Source: Prostheceraeus crozeri
Taxonomy: Eukaryota > Platyhelminthes > Polycladida > Euryleptidae
Direction of reading: 5' to 3'
DNA: 64,000 bases
Assembly: GCA_907163375.1 (NCBI GenBank)
Contig: CAJQUW010001473.1
Coordinates: 1-64,000, forward strand
Shown here piece by piece: positions 21,360 through 32,400 of this stretch. Positions within the stretch are counted from its first letter, which is position 1. Each line of letters opens with the position of its first letter. The notes under the pieces are model-generated. The model saw only the letters and a program-made list of their open reading frames with translations. It was not told the origin of the DNA and did not search any database. Position numbers and translations under genes: made by a program.

Positions 21360-24208
21360 AAAATATATTTTTCTTTTAAAAAATATGAATGGTGAAATGT
21401 CTCTAGGACTAACGTCTAGGATTGATGAATTAAACAAGAAACAAATTGCAGAGTTTGATGCACAAATTAAACGTAGCAAACGTAGTAAACGTATTTAAAA
21501 GCGGAAGCGTAGTATTAAAAAACAGAAACGTGGAACAAAAGAAATATTAGAAACTCCTATTACTGATATTTTTTATGATGAGAGAATTAAGGATGAACTT
21601 GGTGATGATTTATGTAATTTATTTAATCCAAATGAAATTAAATATGAAAATGTATCTTTTATTAATGTAGTAAATGATATGCGGAAACTTTTAGCAAATG
21701 GTAAAATTATTAATTTACTTGGAAAAGTTATTAAAGATCAGGAAAATATAATTCAAAATTTTTACGTAACCTTCTATAATAAAAAATCATTTGAAACATG
21801 GTTTTCCAATCTGGATGAGAAATCAGATAGTCAGGAATGGATTTTTACAGGTGATATTAAATATGAAGATTTTAGAATGAAGCTAGTACAAAGATCACAT
21901 AGAGGTGCAGGTATTAATATGAAATATAGAATCAAAGAATATTTCGGTGAACATTGTTATATTCCTTCTGAAGATTTTTGTTTTATTAAATGTTATAATG
22001 TTTTACGAGGTTTTAATGAAGAACAAGGAGAAATGATGAAAGGTTTAATGATTTTTATATAAAGAGAAAGCCACATCGAGAACAGGAGTAATGTCAAACT
22101 GCAAATGTTCTCAGTTCAATAAATTTTTTGGAGAAAGTGTTCAGTATTTCAGTCCTTCGAATCGTCATTTAGATCCTAGAGGAATTGAAACGTTTCATAA
22201 TTATGTTTGTTACAATTATTTTCACGAAGGTTCAACAATTGGACACTATTGTTTAATTAATAAATTTCATAAATTAAAAGCTATTAGAGAAATTGAAAAT
22301 AATTTCAAACCAATATATAAAACAGTTACTGATGAAAATCTAGCAACACTTCCGTATAAAACCATCACAAAGAAACCAATTGACTATAGTTCAACATATA
22401 TTTGGGATCTCGAAACTTTCCTTGATCCTAACTGTTCAACAGCTCATCCTATTCCTTATGCTGTAGGAGCTGTTAATTTTGAAAAATTTATATGTTGCTT
22501 AACGAAACAAAGATTGAAAGAATTAGAAACACGTTTGTTAAGTGATATGATTAAAATTAAACGATCAAAAGATGAAGATGAAATTAAAAAACTTAAAAAA
22601 CAAATTAATGAGTATAATAATTTAACTGAATTAGAATTCAATGAACTTCAAAATTGTGTGAAAATATTTACGAGAACTGAGGATGATGAATGTCCAATCG
22701 GGGGAAACCCAGAGGACGCATGTCCGATACATCAATTTTTTAAAACTCTTGGAAAATTTAATTATTTGAAAGTAACTTTAATAGCTCACAATTCATCAGG
22801 TTTTGATTCCTATGTTCCGATAAAAACTAATTTTAAATTATCTAAACCGCCTCTTAAAACTTCAAGAGGAATATTGACTGCTTCATTACAAAATCCTTAT
22901 ACAACTGAATATGTTAGTAGATATATTCAAAAATCTTTTAGATTTAAAAACAATAATAATGATATGAAAAAAAATTCACCTCCAGGTAAATTAGCACTTC
23001 AAACTATTATAATGAAATGTAGTTATCAACATGTAAAAACAAGTCTTTCTAAATGGTGTGAGAATTTTAAAATTCCTACCAATGTGTATAAATTAAATTA
23101 TGAAATTGGAGACATAACACATGAAAATTATAAAGAAAAAGAAAATGAATGGAGACCATATTTAGTTAACGATATTCTTTCTTTAGCTTTTTGTATCTAC
23201 AAATATAATAATGTTATGCAAGATTTAGTTGGTGAAGATATAACTACTAATTTAACATCCTCCGCTTTAACATTTAACGGTTGGATGAAAAGCGTACAAA
23301 GTGACAATATAAATGTTCATTCTCATACAGATTTATGGGCTAGAAATTATATTAGAAAATCTGTTAAAGGTGGAAGAGTGTCAGTAAATATAAGAAAATA
23401 CATATCGCCATTTTGTAATATCTTGTTACCATATTAAAACGGTATTTACCTGGAAGTAATTTAATAGAGTTAATGAAACAGTATCGAAATTTAGGAAATA
23501 AAACTGAAATTTGTAAGAAAATTTCAAATCAACTACTTGAACAAAAAAATGAATTTCTAATGGCTTTTGATGCAACATCTTTATATCCATCAGCTATGTA
23601 TGATGAAAATTCAGAATACTCTAAATCTGAATCAGCTAGAAAATTTCGTCGAGAAGAACGAGAAATAGTATCTAAATTTAATACTCAAACATTTAGATCT
23701 AAAACTGGAATATTTACAGTTTTGTTTCAATATCCGAATGATATGTTTTTTCAACCAGTTCCCATAAAAGATAAAGTTAAAAATCAAAATAATAATTCTC
23801 ATGTAAAGGTAATCAGGTTTAGAAATGGTATATGTTATGATGTATTAACTTCCGTAGACATACAAGAAATTGTTAGATGCGGTGGAAAAATCTTACATAT
23901 TACTGTTGGTATAATTTAGGAAAAAAATTATCAAGTTTCACCATTTCGAAATTATATTGAAAAACTTTTTAATTTGAGAAAAAATATAAAACAGAAGGAA
24001 ATACTGTAGGCGATGAGTTAATTAAGTTATTGATGAATTCGCTATATGGCAAAACTGTACAAGAAGATATAACCACTAAATATCATTTATTGAATGAGAA
24101 TACATTGAGAAAAAATTTCACTCAAGAAGTAAAAGATTATGAAAAATTAAATGATGAACAATATTTAGCGAAAGTAGAAATGGAAGATGATGAATTTCTT
24201 AAAGCTAA

Positions 24209-26570
24209 TACAGTGGACTCCGCTTAATAAATCCACCTCCGTCCCAGCTTGAAGTGGATTTATTGAGCGGTGGAGTTATTAACCGGAAGCGCAAAAAGAT
24301 TGCTATAATAATTGCTAAGAGAACCGATAAGCTATACACTGTATAGGGATACGTATTGCTTATATGGAAAACACATGCTATAGGCTGTAAAACAAACTCT
24401 ATTACAAATAAGGAAAACAAGCGGTGTTGTAGAACAAACAGTGTACAACAGTATGTATAGTATGATTCAATCGAACTGATACAAGGTACGCTCGTACATG
24501 CATTCACAAAATATGCAATACGTAGATCTGACTAAGACGATGAAAGTTAGGGATTCATAAAGTTAATGGTCGTTTGCTTAGGCGGGCACTTACTTCTTAA
24601 GTCCTCAATTACTTTGTTTTTCAGTGATTAGAAGCTATCAAGGTCGTCGAATTCCAGCCTCTCGAGACCGACACCTAAGCGATGTAGGCAATGTCTGATT
24701 TCTGCTGCGGAGGGAGTCGTTTCCATGGGTTCGTCATCTGACTCACTTCCGATCTCGTAGACTGGTTCGGACTTGTCTTCTCCAAGATCCCAGTTACTAG
24801 CTCCTTGATTTTGTCTTCTTCTGTTACTTCTTGAGTCACCAGAACCTCATCGTCGATAGCTACCCAGGCATCAAACTGATTTTGGGTGAGCCCAACTGGT
24901 GTTTCCGGCAAGGTTATGCTGGTGTCCTTTCTTTTTCTTCTACAACAGAAGATACGAAACCTCCTTTCATCCAACAGTTCCTTATGGTCATTGATGTGAT
25001 CTTCATCCATGCGTTCTTTATCATGCACATTGCTTCGAAGAGATTGATTCGTTTGGCGACAGTCTGAGCAACGGTCTCAACTTCAGAATCGTCAATGACG
25101 TCGATGATCTTCTGACGCATCTCGTGCCTATAATAGGCCTTGAGGGCTCTGATAATGCCCATGTCGCACGGCTGAATCACGGATGTGGTGTTTGGAAGAA
25201 AGAAACACAGAGCGATGTTCTTCAGGCCGTTGACTTTTGCATGAGCTGAGCAGTTGTCAACAAGAAGAACCACCTTCTTCCCTGATCGCTGCAAGCGATT
25301 GTCCCAAGACCTCAGCCATCGCTCAAAGATATCCCGCTGTCATCCATGCTTTGCCGAAAAATCGTACGGTATCGGACGCGATTTTACTTTCTTAAAGCAT
25401 CTGGGAGACTTGGACTGTCCAATCAGAAGCAACTGTTCTTTATCGCCATTCATGTTACAAACCACCAAAAGTGTAACGCGGTCCTTTGCCGTTTTGAACC
25501 CTCTCTGAGTCTTTTTCTCTTTCTCCACGTAGGTGCTGTCTGGAAGGGCGCGATAAGAAAGTGCAGTTTCATCAGCGTTGTATATCTGCTCTGGAGAGTA
25601 AGTCTTCAGGAGATCTGCCACGATCGAGCTACGAAACTCCTCTGCTCCACGGACGTCGGCTTCCGCTGCTTCACCTGCGTAGAAATAAAAACATGATCAA
25701 CATCTTTCAGCGATTCAGCAATTAAAGACGAAAACTCTTACCTTTCAGAGTCGTAAATGTGATTCCGTAGCGCTTCTTCCAACGAGAGAACCAGCCGTCT
25801 GTGGCTTTGAAGTCATCGTGACCCGCATCAACCGCGATGTTGTTTGCTTTTTGCATAATTATAGGCCCGTTGACTGGCACATTTTTCGACCGTGCAAACT
25901 TAAACCACTCGTATAGGGCGTCTTCAACATCCTGATCTTTCCCTGCTCTCTTCCGCTTGGCAGCGCTTGATCCCTGGTCTTCGGCGCAAATGGCGGTCTC
26001 GTTTTTCAGCAGGTTTTGTAGGAAACCTCGTGAAATGCCGAGCTTTTCCGCTGCTTCTCGCTGACTGAGTGGAGGTAGGTCCTTGAATCGGTTCAACAGT
26101 TCGACCTTTTCCGCCATAGTTTTCTCTTGTGGAGTTCTCTTCATGTTGGCTCACAGAATAGTCCGTACTTATTCGAATAAAACTGGAAAGTAACAGTTGA
26201 CTTTGTGATGAGTTCAACTTAAAAACTACAGTTCACCTGATTCGAGGAGTGCGAGACAATGGCCAATCAGGAAGGAGGGGAAAGCGAGAACTAGCTAAGT
26301 GTATCGGCCAATCAGAGAGAGTGATAGAGAGAGATAAAGAGAGAGATGCCATTTTGGTGAAGAGGTTATTCCGAGAAGGAATGATCACTCTGAAATGGTT
26401 GATTATGACTTGTCGCGTTGATAGCAGAATAAAAAAATGGATTTATTAAGCGGAGTGTGGATTTATTAAGCGGCGGATTTTACTATGTAAAAAAACTGTC
26501 CCAAGACAAAGTGGATGTAATAGCCGGCTGGATTTATTATCCGTGGATTTATTAAGCGGAGTCCACTGTA
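24209..26570 (-). mobile_element. Tigger/pogo (Tc1-mariner superfamily) DNA transposon, 2358 bp
   Basis: The element occupies 24211-26568, flanked by TA on each side (24209-24210, 26569-26570). The 26-bp terminal inverted repeats begin CAGTGGACTCCGCTTAATAA. Extra copies of GGATTTATTAAGCGG occur near the right tip. Its single gene is on the - strand. It splits the Polinton polymerase between motifs B and C, so it is the youngest layer of the nest. Removing it and one TA leaves the polymerase frame continuous. Confidence 0.95.
24675..26144 (-). pseudogene. Tigger/pogo transposase with one intron
   Basis: Exon 1 (26144-25742) encodes a CENP-B-type helix-turn-helix (LSQREAAEKLGISRGFLQNL) and a second DNA-binding domain ending DGWFSRWKKRYGI. 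A GT-AG intron of 67 bp (25741-25675) splits a Gly codon in phase. Exon 2 carries the catalytic core: IYNADETAL (first Asp), LLVDNCSAH (second Asp) and TSVIQPCDMGII (third Asp), the DDD triad of Tiggers. A TGA near 25339 and a frameshift near 24940 break the gene. The C-terminal acidic tail is in another frame, ending at 24675. The transposase would cut and paste the element at TA sites. Confidence 0.9.
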
Positions 26571-26704
26571 TTGTAAAAGATGGGAAGACGTCATTCATGC
26601 CATCACACTTAGGTTCTTTTATTCTTTCTCACTCTAGAAGAATCATGAATAACTTTATTTTAGAAATTAATGGTTTCAACGAAAAATACATTCATTATGC
26701 AGAT

Positions 26705-27735
26705 TCAGTAACAGCTGACACGCCTGTAATATTGAGAAAGAATAATTTATTATTTATTTCTAGAATAGATAGTATTGTAAACAACTATAAAATTAATCCG
26801 TTTGAAATTAATGGTGATATGAAAGAAATTTCATTAGTTGATAATTTAGAAATTTATACTCATAATGGATGGAGTAAAGTAAAAAAAATTATTAGACTTC
26901 GTACAAATAAAAGTATTTATCGAATAAGAACAAAAATGGGAATAGTAGATGTTACTGAAGATCATTCATTGTTAGATGAAACAGGTAATGAAATAAAGGA
27001 ACAAATTTACTACATAATAAATTGTTTTTACTCGACAATACAATCATATGGAAACAAATTGTAAGTGATATTTATTTTAATGATCCACCTAATTTGAGAT
27101 GTAAGCAAGCATTTATAGAAGGGTTCTTTTTAGGAGATGGTTCTGCTGGAATCTATAAGTATAAATCAGGAGTCAGATATTGTTGTACTTTAAATAACGA
27201 AAACCTTTACCTCTTAAGTAAATTAAAAACATATATTAATGAAGTTTATAACAATGATTGTAAAATATATAATACAATGAGATCATCTAGAGTATACAAA
27301 CTTAATTTTCAAAATCCAAAACAATATGCCATATACTTTAATGACAATTATTATAATCAGTTTAAAGAAAAACGTGTTCCTTGGTATGTTCTAAATGCTG
27401 AATATAATATTAGATATTGGTTATTTGTTGGATTTTATGCAGCAGATGGGGACAAGAAATCTTTTTTTACTAGGAAATATGCAACTATTTGTTTTACACA
27501 GAAAAATAAAGAAACCTTTAGTGGTTTATACAATTTGGCATCATCTCTAGGTATTAATTTGCTAGTAAGCGAAAGACAAGATAAACCATTATGCTTTAGT
27601 GTGTGTCAACTTAAAAATAATATTACCAAAGATGTCACTACTGTAAGATATTTAAATAATAAAAAACAATATGTTTATGATATTGAAACAGAATATGGGG
27701 CATTTAATTGTGGTATTCCATTAATTGTAAAAAAC
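26705..27735 (+). other. Intein with LAGLIDADG homing endonuclease in the polymerase motif C
   Basis: A self-splicing insert of about 344 residues. It begins with Ser (SVTADTPVIL, splicing block A). TEDHSLLDETG is block B (Thr and His). Two endonuclease motifs follow, FIEGFFLGDGSAG and WLFVGFYAADGDKK, each with its catalytic Asp. YDIETEYGAFNCG is block F. It ends IVKN (block G, terminal Asn) before a Thr of the host protein. The usual penultimate His is Lys here. The insertion point is between Asp and Thr-Asp-Ser of catalytic motif C, a site used by known polymerase inteins. The length (1031 bp) is not a multiple of three; a frameshift lies near 27030 between block B and the endonuclease. An intein in a transposon of an animal genome is unusual. 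Confidence 0.9.
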
Positions 27736-28239
27736 ACTGATTCAATATACATTTCTAATGAACTCTTCAATAAATTAGATGCTGCTGGATATGTTGGGGG
27801 AGAATTGTGTCAAGGAAAAAATGATTATGGAAATGGTGGAATTATTTTTGCAATGTTTATTGCCCCTAAAATAAAATATTGTATTACTGTAGATGAACAA
27901 GGAAGACTTAGTGAAAAGAAAACATTCAAAGAATATTCACAAAATGAAGTGAAAGTAGAAGATTTTCTAAAATTGTATTCGGGTAAAACATTATCGACTA
28001 CAGTGAATAAACCATGGAAAAGATCTTTAGAAACTGCAATTAATATTCCTGATAAAAATAATACTGAAGAAAAAAAAATTCTGGTCAAATAAACATTATT
28101 AAACGTCAAGCACCTGATGAAAATGAAATTATGTTACCTTATAACGGAGAAGATATTCAAGCTGAAATATTTCAAACAATCGTCAGTGAGAGTAATTTAA
28201 GTGATGATGGTGACACGTGGGAATAATAATTTTTTTATT

Positions 28240-28550
28240 ACATCTAAAAACTTATTACATCTAAAAATTTCACTACATATGAAAATTGTATTACATCTAA
28301 AAATTTATATCTAAAAATTTATATCTAAAAAATTTATATCTAAAATTTGTATCTAAAAATATAATTAATTAATTATAGCAGTCACACCATTTATTATTGG
28401 TTTTTATCTTCAAATGTTTTGTTTTGCTTCAGCTAACGTAGATTTGGAATCAGATATTATTGGTGTTGCTTTTTTTCAAGGCATTTCTTTCATCATCAAT
28501 TCCAGATTTTTAACATTTTAATGTGTCATTATTTGTTAATCTGTTAGGTA
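28240..28550. repeat. Short AT-rich iterated phrase and spacer
   Basis: After the polymerase stop, ACATCTAAAAATTT and TATCTAAAAATTT repeat about seven times to 28365. The remainder holds no supported gene. Confidence 0.6.
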
Positions 28551-28553
28551 TTG

Positions 28554-28784
28554 CTATACCAAATGTTGTAATTGTTGAACATTTGACATAGATTGAATTT
28601 CTTGAACAGGTTGCATATTTTGTATAGGTTGCATATTTTGTTGAGATTGTTCTATAAGTTGACCACATGGTGTATATTTCATATGTGAATGTAAGAACGC
28701 TTGATTTGTAAAATGCATATTACAAACTTGACAAATTTGAGTCATTTCCATTTTTTTATGTGAGAAAATTTTTTTTATTTTCAT
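28554..28784 (-). CDS. Polinton small zinc-finger protein
   Basis: 76 residues with one zinc-finger-like motif, CQVCNMHFTNQAFLHSHMKY, close to the N-terminus, and then a Gln/Met-rich tail (QNMQPIQNMQPVQEIQSM). A start at the internal MEMTQ, ten residues later, is equally possible. It is transcribed opposite to its neighbours, between the polymerase and the fibre-like gene. It may bind DNA or RNA. Small zinc-finger proteins are known cargo of some Polintons, but I cannot name a family. Confidence 0.5.
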   Translation of the reverse strand: MKIKKIFSHKKMEMTQICQVCNMHFTNQAFLHSHMKYTPCGQLIEQSQQNMQPIQNMQPVQEIQSMSNVQQLQHLV

Positions 28785-28833
28785 GAGAAAACAATTTTTA
28801 TTTTTATTTTCATGACATCTTTTATGTTAAAAA

Positions 28834-29715
28834 ATGTTGCCAAATGTGGGTGGAGGTGCATATGTCCCGAATAATCGTGAATCAGAAATAGAAATAGAAA
28901 ATTATATCATGAAAACTGGAGACGTTTTATCTGGTCCATTACATCTTTCTATTCTTCCGCAACAAAATACAGAGTTAACAAATAAACAATATGTTGATAC
29001 ACAAATCAATGACTTAAAAGAAAAATATATAAACGATGTTTTGGTTCCACTGATGAATGAATTAAAGTTGCTTAAACTTAATGACAAATCATTAAACGAA
29101 AAATTATTAAAACTTGATAAAAAGGATAGAGAGCTAGAAGCAGATATAGCAAAACTTTTTAAAAAGATTTCTGAACAATCAAAAATTTTAATATTATTTT
29201 CTATAAAGTTAAAATCTGCAGTCATTAAAAATAAACATCAGATAAAATTATTGAAAGAACAATTAGAAGATGAAATAGAAAAACTTCCTGAAAGAATTTA
29301 AAAAAATTAAAAAAATTTAAATAAGCTACAAGCTACATTCCAAAAAAATGTTGATGAATTAAGTTCTAAAATTACTCAACAAATCAAAACGATGAATAGA
29401 ATAATAAATGAAGTAAACTCACTTAATCAAAAAGTTGATAAAATGAAAACTCTTAAAATCAATTTACAAAAAGAATTAAAGAAAAATTATAAAGGAAATA
29501 AAGAACAGTTAGATGCTGTTAAGAATCAGTTGGATGTTCTTAAAGTTCAATTGAATGCTCTTAAAACGGGGTTGAAGATGAATCAGCAGAAAATGCAAGT
29601 TAATAGAAAAGAAATTAAAATACATCTCACGCTGCTTGACGCAGTAGATAAAGTGCAACAGAAAATTAATAAAGTTATCACAAAGTTGTTGTCCATTCAC
29701 ACACGTAAATCTTAA
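28834..29715 (+). pseudogene. Polinton fibre-like coiled-coil protein, two in-frame stops
   Basis: One frame from ATG 28834 to 29715 (about 293 codons) is broken by TAA at 29299 and 29308. Residues 30-65 contain MKTGDVLSGPLHLS…TNKQYVD, which matches the shaft repeat of phage and viral tail fibres (M-x-G-x-L-x-x-P-L…A-T-K-x-Y-V-D). The rest is long coiled-coil (LNEKLLKLDKKDRELEADI; VDKMKTLKINLQKELKK). A trimeric fibre or spike on the particle is the likely role (inference from the motif). Confidence 0.55.
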
Positions 29716-29755
29716 CGTAAATATTTTTCCCAAAAGACATATTTAATCCTAAAAA

Positions 29756-30203
29756 ATGCCTATAATATATAAACACAATCTTAGAAATTTTGCTTCAAAT
29801 AAAAAAATAGCACATGAACCATCTATGAAATCTGTTTATCATTATAACAATGTAGGAACTATTCAAAAAGAAGGAGATAGTGTAAACAGCGGAGCTGGAA
29901 TATTTTCTGGTATCGGAAGTATCGTAAACTTAATTAAAAATAATTAAGATTTGATTACATCTGCTGCAAAAGGAGCAGCTGCTATAGGTAGTATAGCTAG
30001 TGCAATATCAAATGCTGTTAAGTCTCAAAACGAATTAAAGCAACTAGAAACTATTCGCAAACTTAAGAATGATTCTGAAGAACTAAAAAATTAAAAAAAC
30101 TTTCAGAGGAATCAAAAAACAAAATTGCTAACATAGCTGCTGATAGTAAACACGAGAAGAAATCAATTGAAGAAGTAATAGGTAATGGTTGAGCAAAATT
30201 CTA
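29756..30203 (+). pseudogene. Polinton small hydrophobic protein, degraded
   Basis: Starts at ATG 29756. A TAA at 29945 interrupts the frame, then LITSAAKGAAAIGSIASAIS continues as a glycine/alanine-rich hydrophobic segment. The charged tail resumes in a shifted frame after 30090 (ANIAADSKHEKKSIEEVIGNG) to about 30203. The layout (basic N-terminus, amphipathic/hydrophobic centre, charged helix) resembles virion membrane-active or core proteins and the gene at 31886. Function unknown. Confidence 0.45.
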
Positions 30204-30324
30204 AAATATATTCGAAAAGGAAGCCCAAGAAAATTTTTTCTGTGTGTGAGAAATTTTTTTTCTGTGTGAGAAATTTTGTTCTGTGTGTGAGAAAAAATAA
30301 AAAGTCAAATTATTTTTTATAAAA

Positions 30325-31654
30325 ATGTCTTCTCTTATCGAAAATAAATTTAGATTAGACGATCCTCGTCCGCCAGTTACAATCAAAAAAAGAATGACTA
30401 TGTAAGAATTGCTATGAATCCCGGATCTTCTAGTAGAGTAAATACTGGAGGAGATTTAATCTTTGAAGTTGATAATCAACAAAGTTATTTATATTTACCT
30501 GATTCCTTTTTACACTGTGAATATTCTTTATATAGTGATGCCAATTTTACAACACCATTACAAGAAACCGATAATATTGCATTAGAGATAAATTTCTTTT
30601 CAAGATTATTTACACAAATGCGTTTAGATGTTACAACTCAAAATATAGAAACAATAAGTGATTCTCCAGGTGTAATTGATACAATGCTTAGATTTGTAAC
30701 AATTGGTGAAAATAATAGAAAGTATGAAATCGAAGGTTGGTTTCCTGATACTAATGATGGTATAATTGTTGATGATTTAACTCACACTGGAACAGATGCA
30801 GCAGGAATTGAGAAAGATGTAGAAAATTTTTCAGATCATTTAAATAAAACAAACAATAGTGCATATAAAGAAAGACGTGAATTTAACAAGAAAAGTAAAC
30901 AGACGGTAAATTGGTCATTGTCTCCATTATTCGGATATTTAGATTATGACAAAATATCATGTCAATTAAAATTTAAATTAATAATTCATCGCACAGCAAA
31001 TAATGAATTAATCTTTTATGGTAAGACTGGAAAAAAGCATATTTAAAAATTGATAGACTTGAATGGTAGATAAAGCATATTACTCCTAGTTTAGAAATCG
31101 AATTAGCTATTGCAAAAAGATTAAATACTAACAAACCAATTCCAGTAAATTTTCTAAAGCGTATTGCTAGTTCAGTAACTTTTTCCGAACAAAGATTTAA
31201 CTGGCATTTTACTAGAACTTCGAATACTCCAAGATATTTTTTACTAACATTTCAAAGAAATAATTCTCCAAGTTTTGATAAAAACAACAATCTTTTTCAT
31301 ATTAATACAATTCGAAGTTTACAAGTTGCTTTAAATCAAACCCGATATCCAATTGATCCATTAAGATTCGATACCAATAATCAATTTATGGAAGGATATG
31401 ATGCTTATAGAAATCTTTGTATAGAATTTGGAGTTGAACCACAATTAACTCCTGGAGATTGGAGACATTTATATCCTGTTTTCTGTTTCGATTTAAGTGC
31501 ACAATCTGAAGATATTATCAAGACTGGTTGTGATGTAACAATTAATATTGAAAAGAAAGATTCCACAACTTCATTGATGGCTTATGGTTTATTGCTAGAA
31601 GATGTAAAATATTCTATTGAAATTCTTAATGGAAAGATGGTTAGCATGGGTTAA
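30325..31654 (+). pseudogene. Polinton major capsid protein (double jelly-roll), frameshifted
   Basis: Starts at ATG 30325. A one-base shift in an A-run near 30390 changes frame. The main part (30414-31046) has SSSRVNTGGDLIFEVDNQQS and GYLDYDKISCQLKFKLIIHR. A further shift near 31042 and a TAG at about 31072 follow, inside the conserved segment before KHITPSLEIELA. The last part has RFNWHFTRTSNTPRYFLLTF and HLYPVFCFDLSAQ, hallmarks of the Polinton major capsid protein. About 443 codons in total. The intact protein would form the icosahedral shell. Not translatable as it stands. Confidence 0.85.
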
Positions 31655-31674
31655 TTAAAATTTTTGGTAACTTA

Positions 31675-31870
31675 AAATTTTTTTCATAACTAGAATAGAT
31701 TAAAAAAATTCTTAGATTGAATTTTTTTTAAAGCTAGAATAGATTAAAAAAATTCTTAGATTGAATTTTTCTTCACAACTAGAATAGATTAAAAAAATTC
31801 TTTGATTGAAATTTTTTCATAACTAGAATAGATTAAAGAAATTCTTAGATTAAAATTTTTTGTAACTTGA
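31675..31870. repeat. Tandem repeat, about 55 bp x 4
   Basis: CTAGAATAGATTAAAAAAAT followed by TCTTAGATTGAATTTTT is repeated four times between the capsid gene and the next gene. Probably non-coding spacer. It could act in termination or RNA processing, but nothing shows this. Confidence 0.8.
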
Positions 31871-31885
31871 AATTTTTTATTAAAA

Positions 31886-32368
31886 ATGTCGCAAGCGAAA
31901 AGTAATAATAATTATAAAGCTGTTGAATTAAAATTACGTGACATTGTTGACAAAAATACACCTAAAACTGTTACGATTAGCAAAAGGAAATATTACATAA
32001 GTAAACCAATGACAGAGAGTATTAAATTACAAGAAGAAAGGAATGGATGAATTCTCCCATTAATTCCACTAATAATAGGTGGCATAGCAGCAGCAGGAAG
32101 TGTTGCAGGTGGGACAACTGGTATTGTCCAAGCGGTAAATAAAAATAAATCAGAGAAGGCAGCATTAGAAGAACAAAAACGTCATAATAGAGAGTTAGAG
32201 AAAGTTGCTAGGGGAGAAGGAATAGATAATTTTATTAGTAAATTAAATTTAGTTGATGAAGGAAAGCGAGTTCTCAAAAACATTCTACATAATGTTGATG
32301 ATTTAATAGAAATTAAAGAAACTAAAGATGGTTCTGGAATATATCTAAGTCCTAGTATGATTAGGTAA
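31886..32368 (+). pseudogene. Polinton small virion-like protein, one TGA
   Basis: A 161-codon frame from ATG 31886 to TAA 32366, with a single TGA at 32048 just before a hydrophobic Gly/Ala-rich segment (LPLIPLIIGGIAAAGSVAGG). A charged helix follows (KAALEEQKRHNRELEKVARG), with the end GSGIYLSPSMIR. The N-terminus is basic. Similar small proteins stand next to capsid genes in many Polintons and are compared with adenoviral core or membrane-lytic proteins. That comparison is inference. Confidence 0.55.
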
Positions 32369-32400
32369 AAAATTCATTTTATTTTATCTTATCTTTAGGA

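Larger units (their letters stand above)
21385..28226 (+). pseudogene. polB: Polinton family-B DNA polymerase, split by Tigger and containing an intein
   Basis: Protein-primed type polymerase that would replicate the element. In order: a basic N-terminal region (stop TAA at 21496), then a segment ending 22062. After a frameshift come Exo I YIWDLETF, Exo II LIAHNSSGFDSY and Exo III YLVNDILSL (22091-23437). After another frameshift comes motif A, AFDATSLYPSAM (23473-23919), then motif B, LLMNSLYGKT (about 24020-24055). The Tigger insertion (24211-26568) follows. The frame resumes to HYAD at 26704, where the intein begins. Motif C resumes with TDSIYI at 27736. The tail runs to 28226 with a frameshift near 28082. 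The key catalytic residues remain visible, but at least four frameshifts, a stop and the Tigger make the gene dead. Proofreading and polymerisation domains are both represented. Confidence 0.9.
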
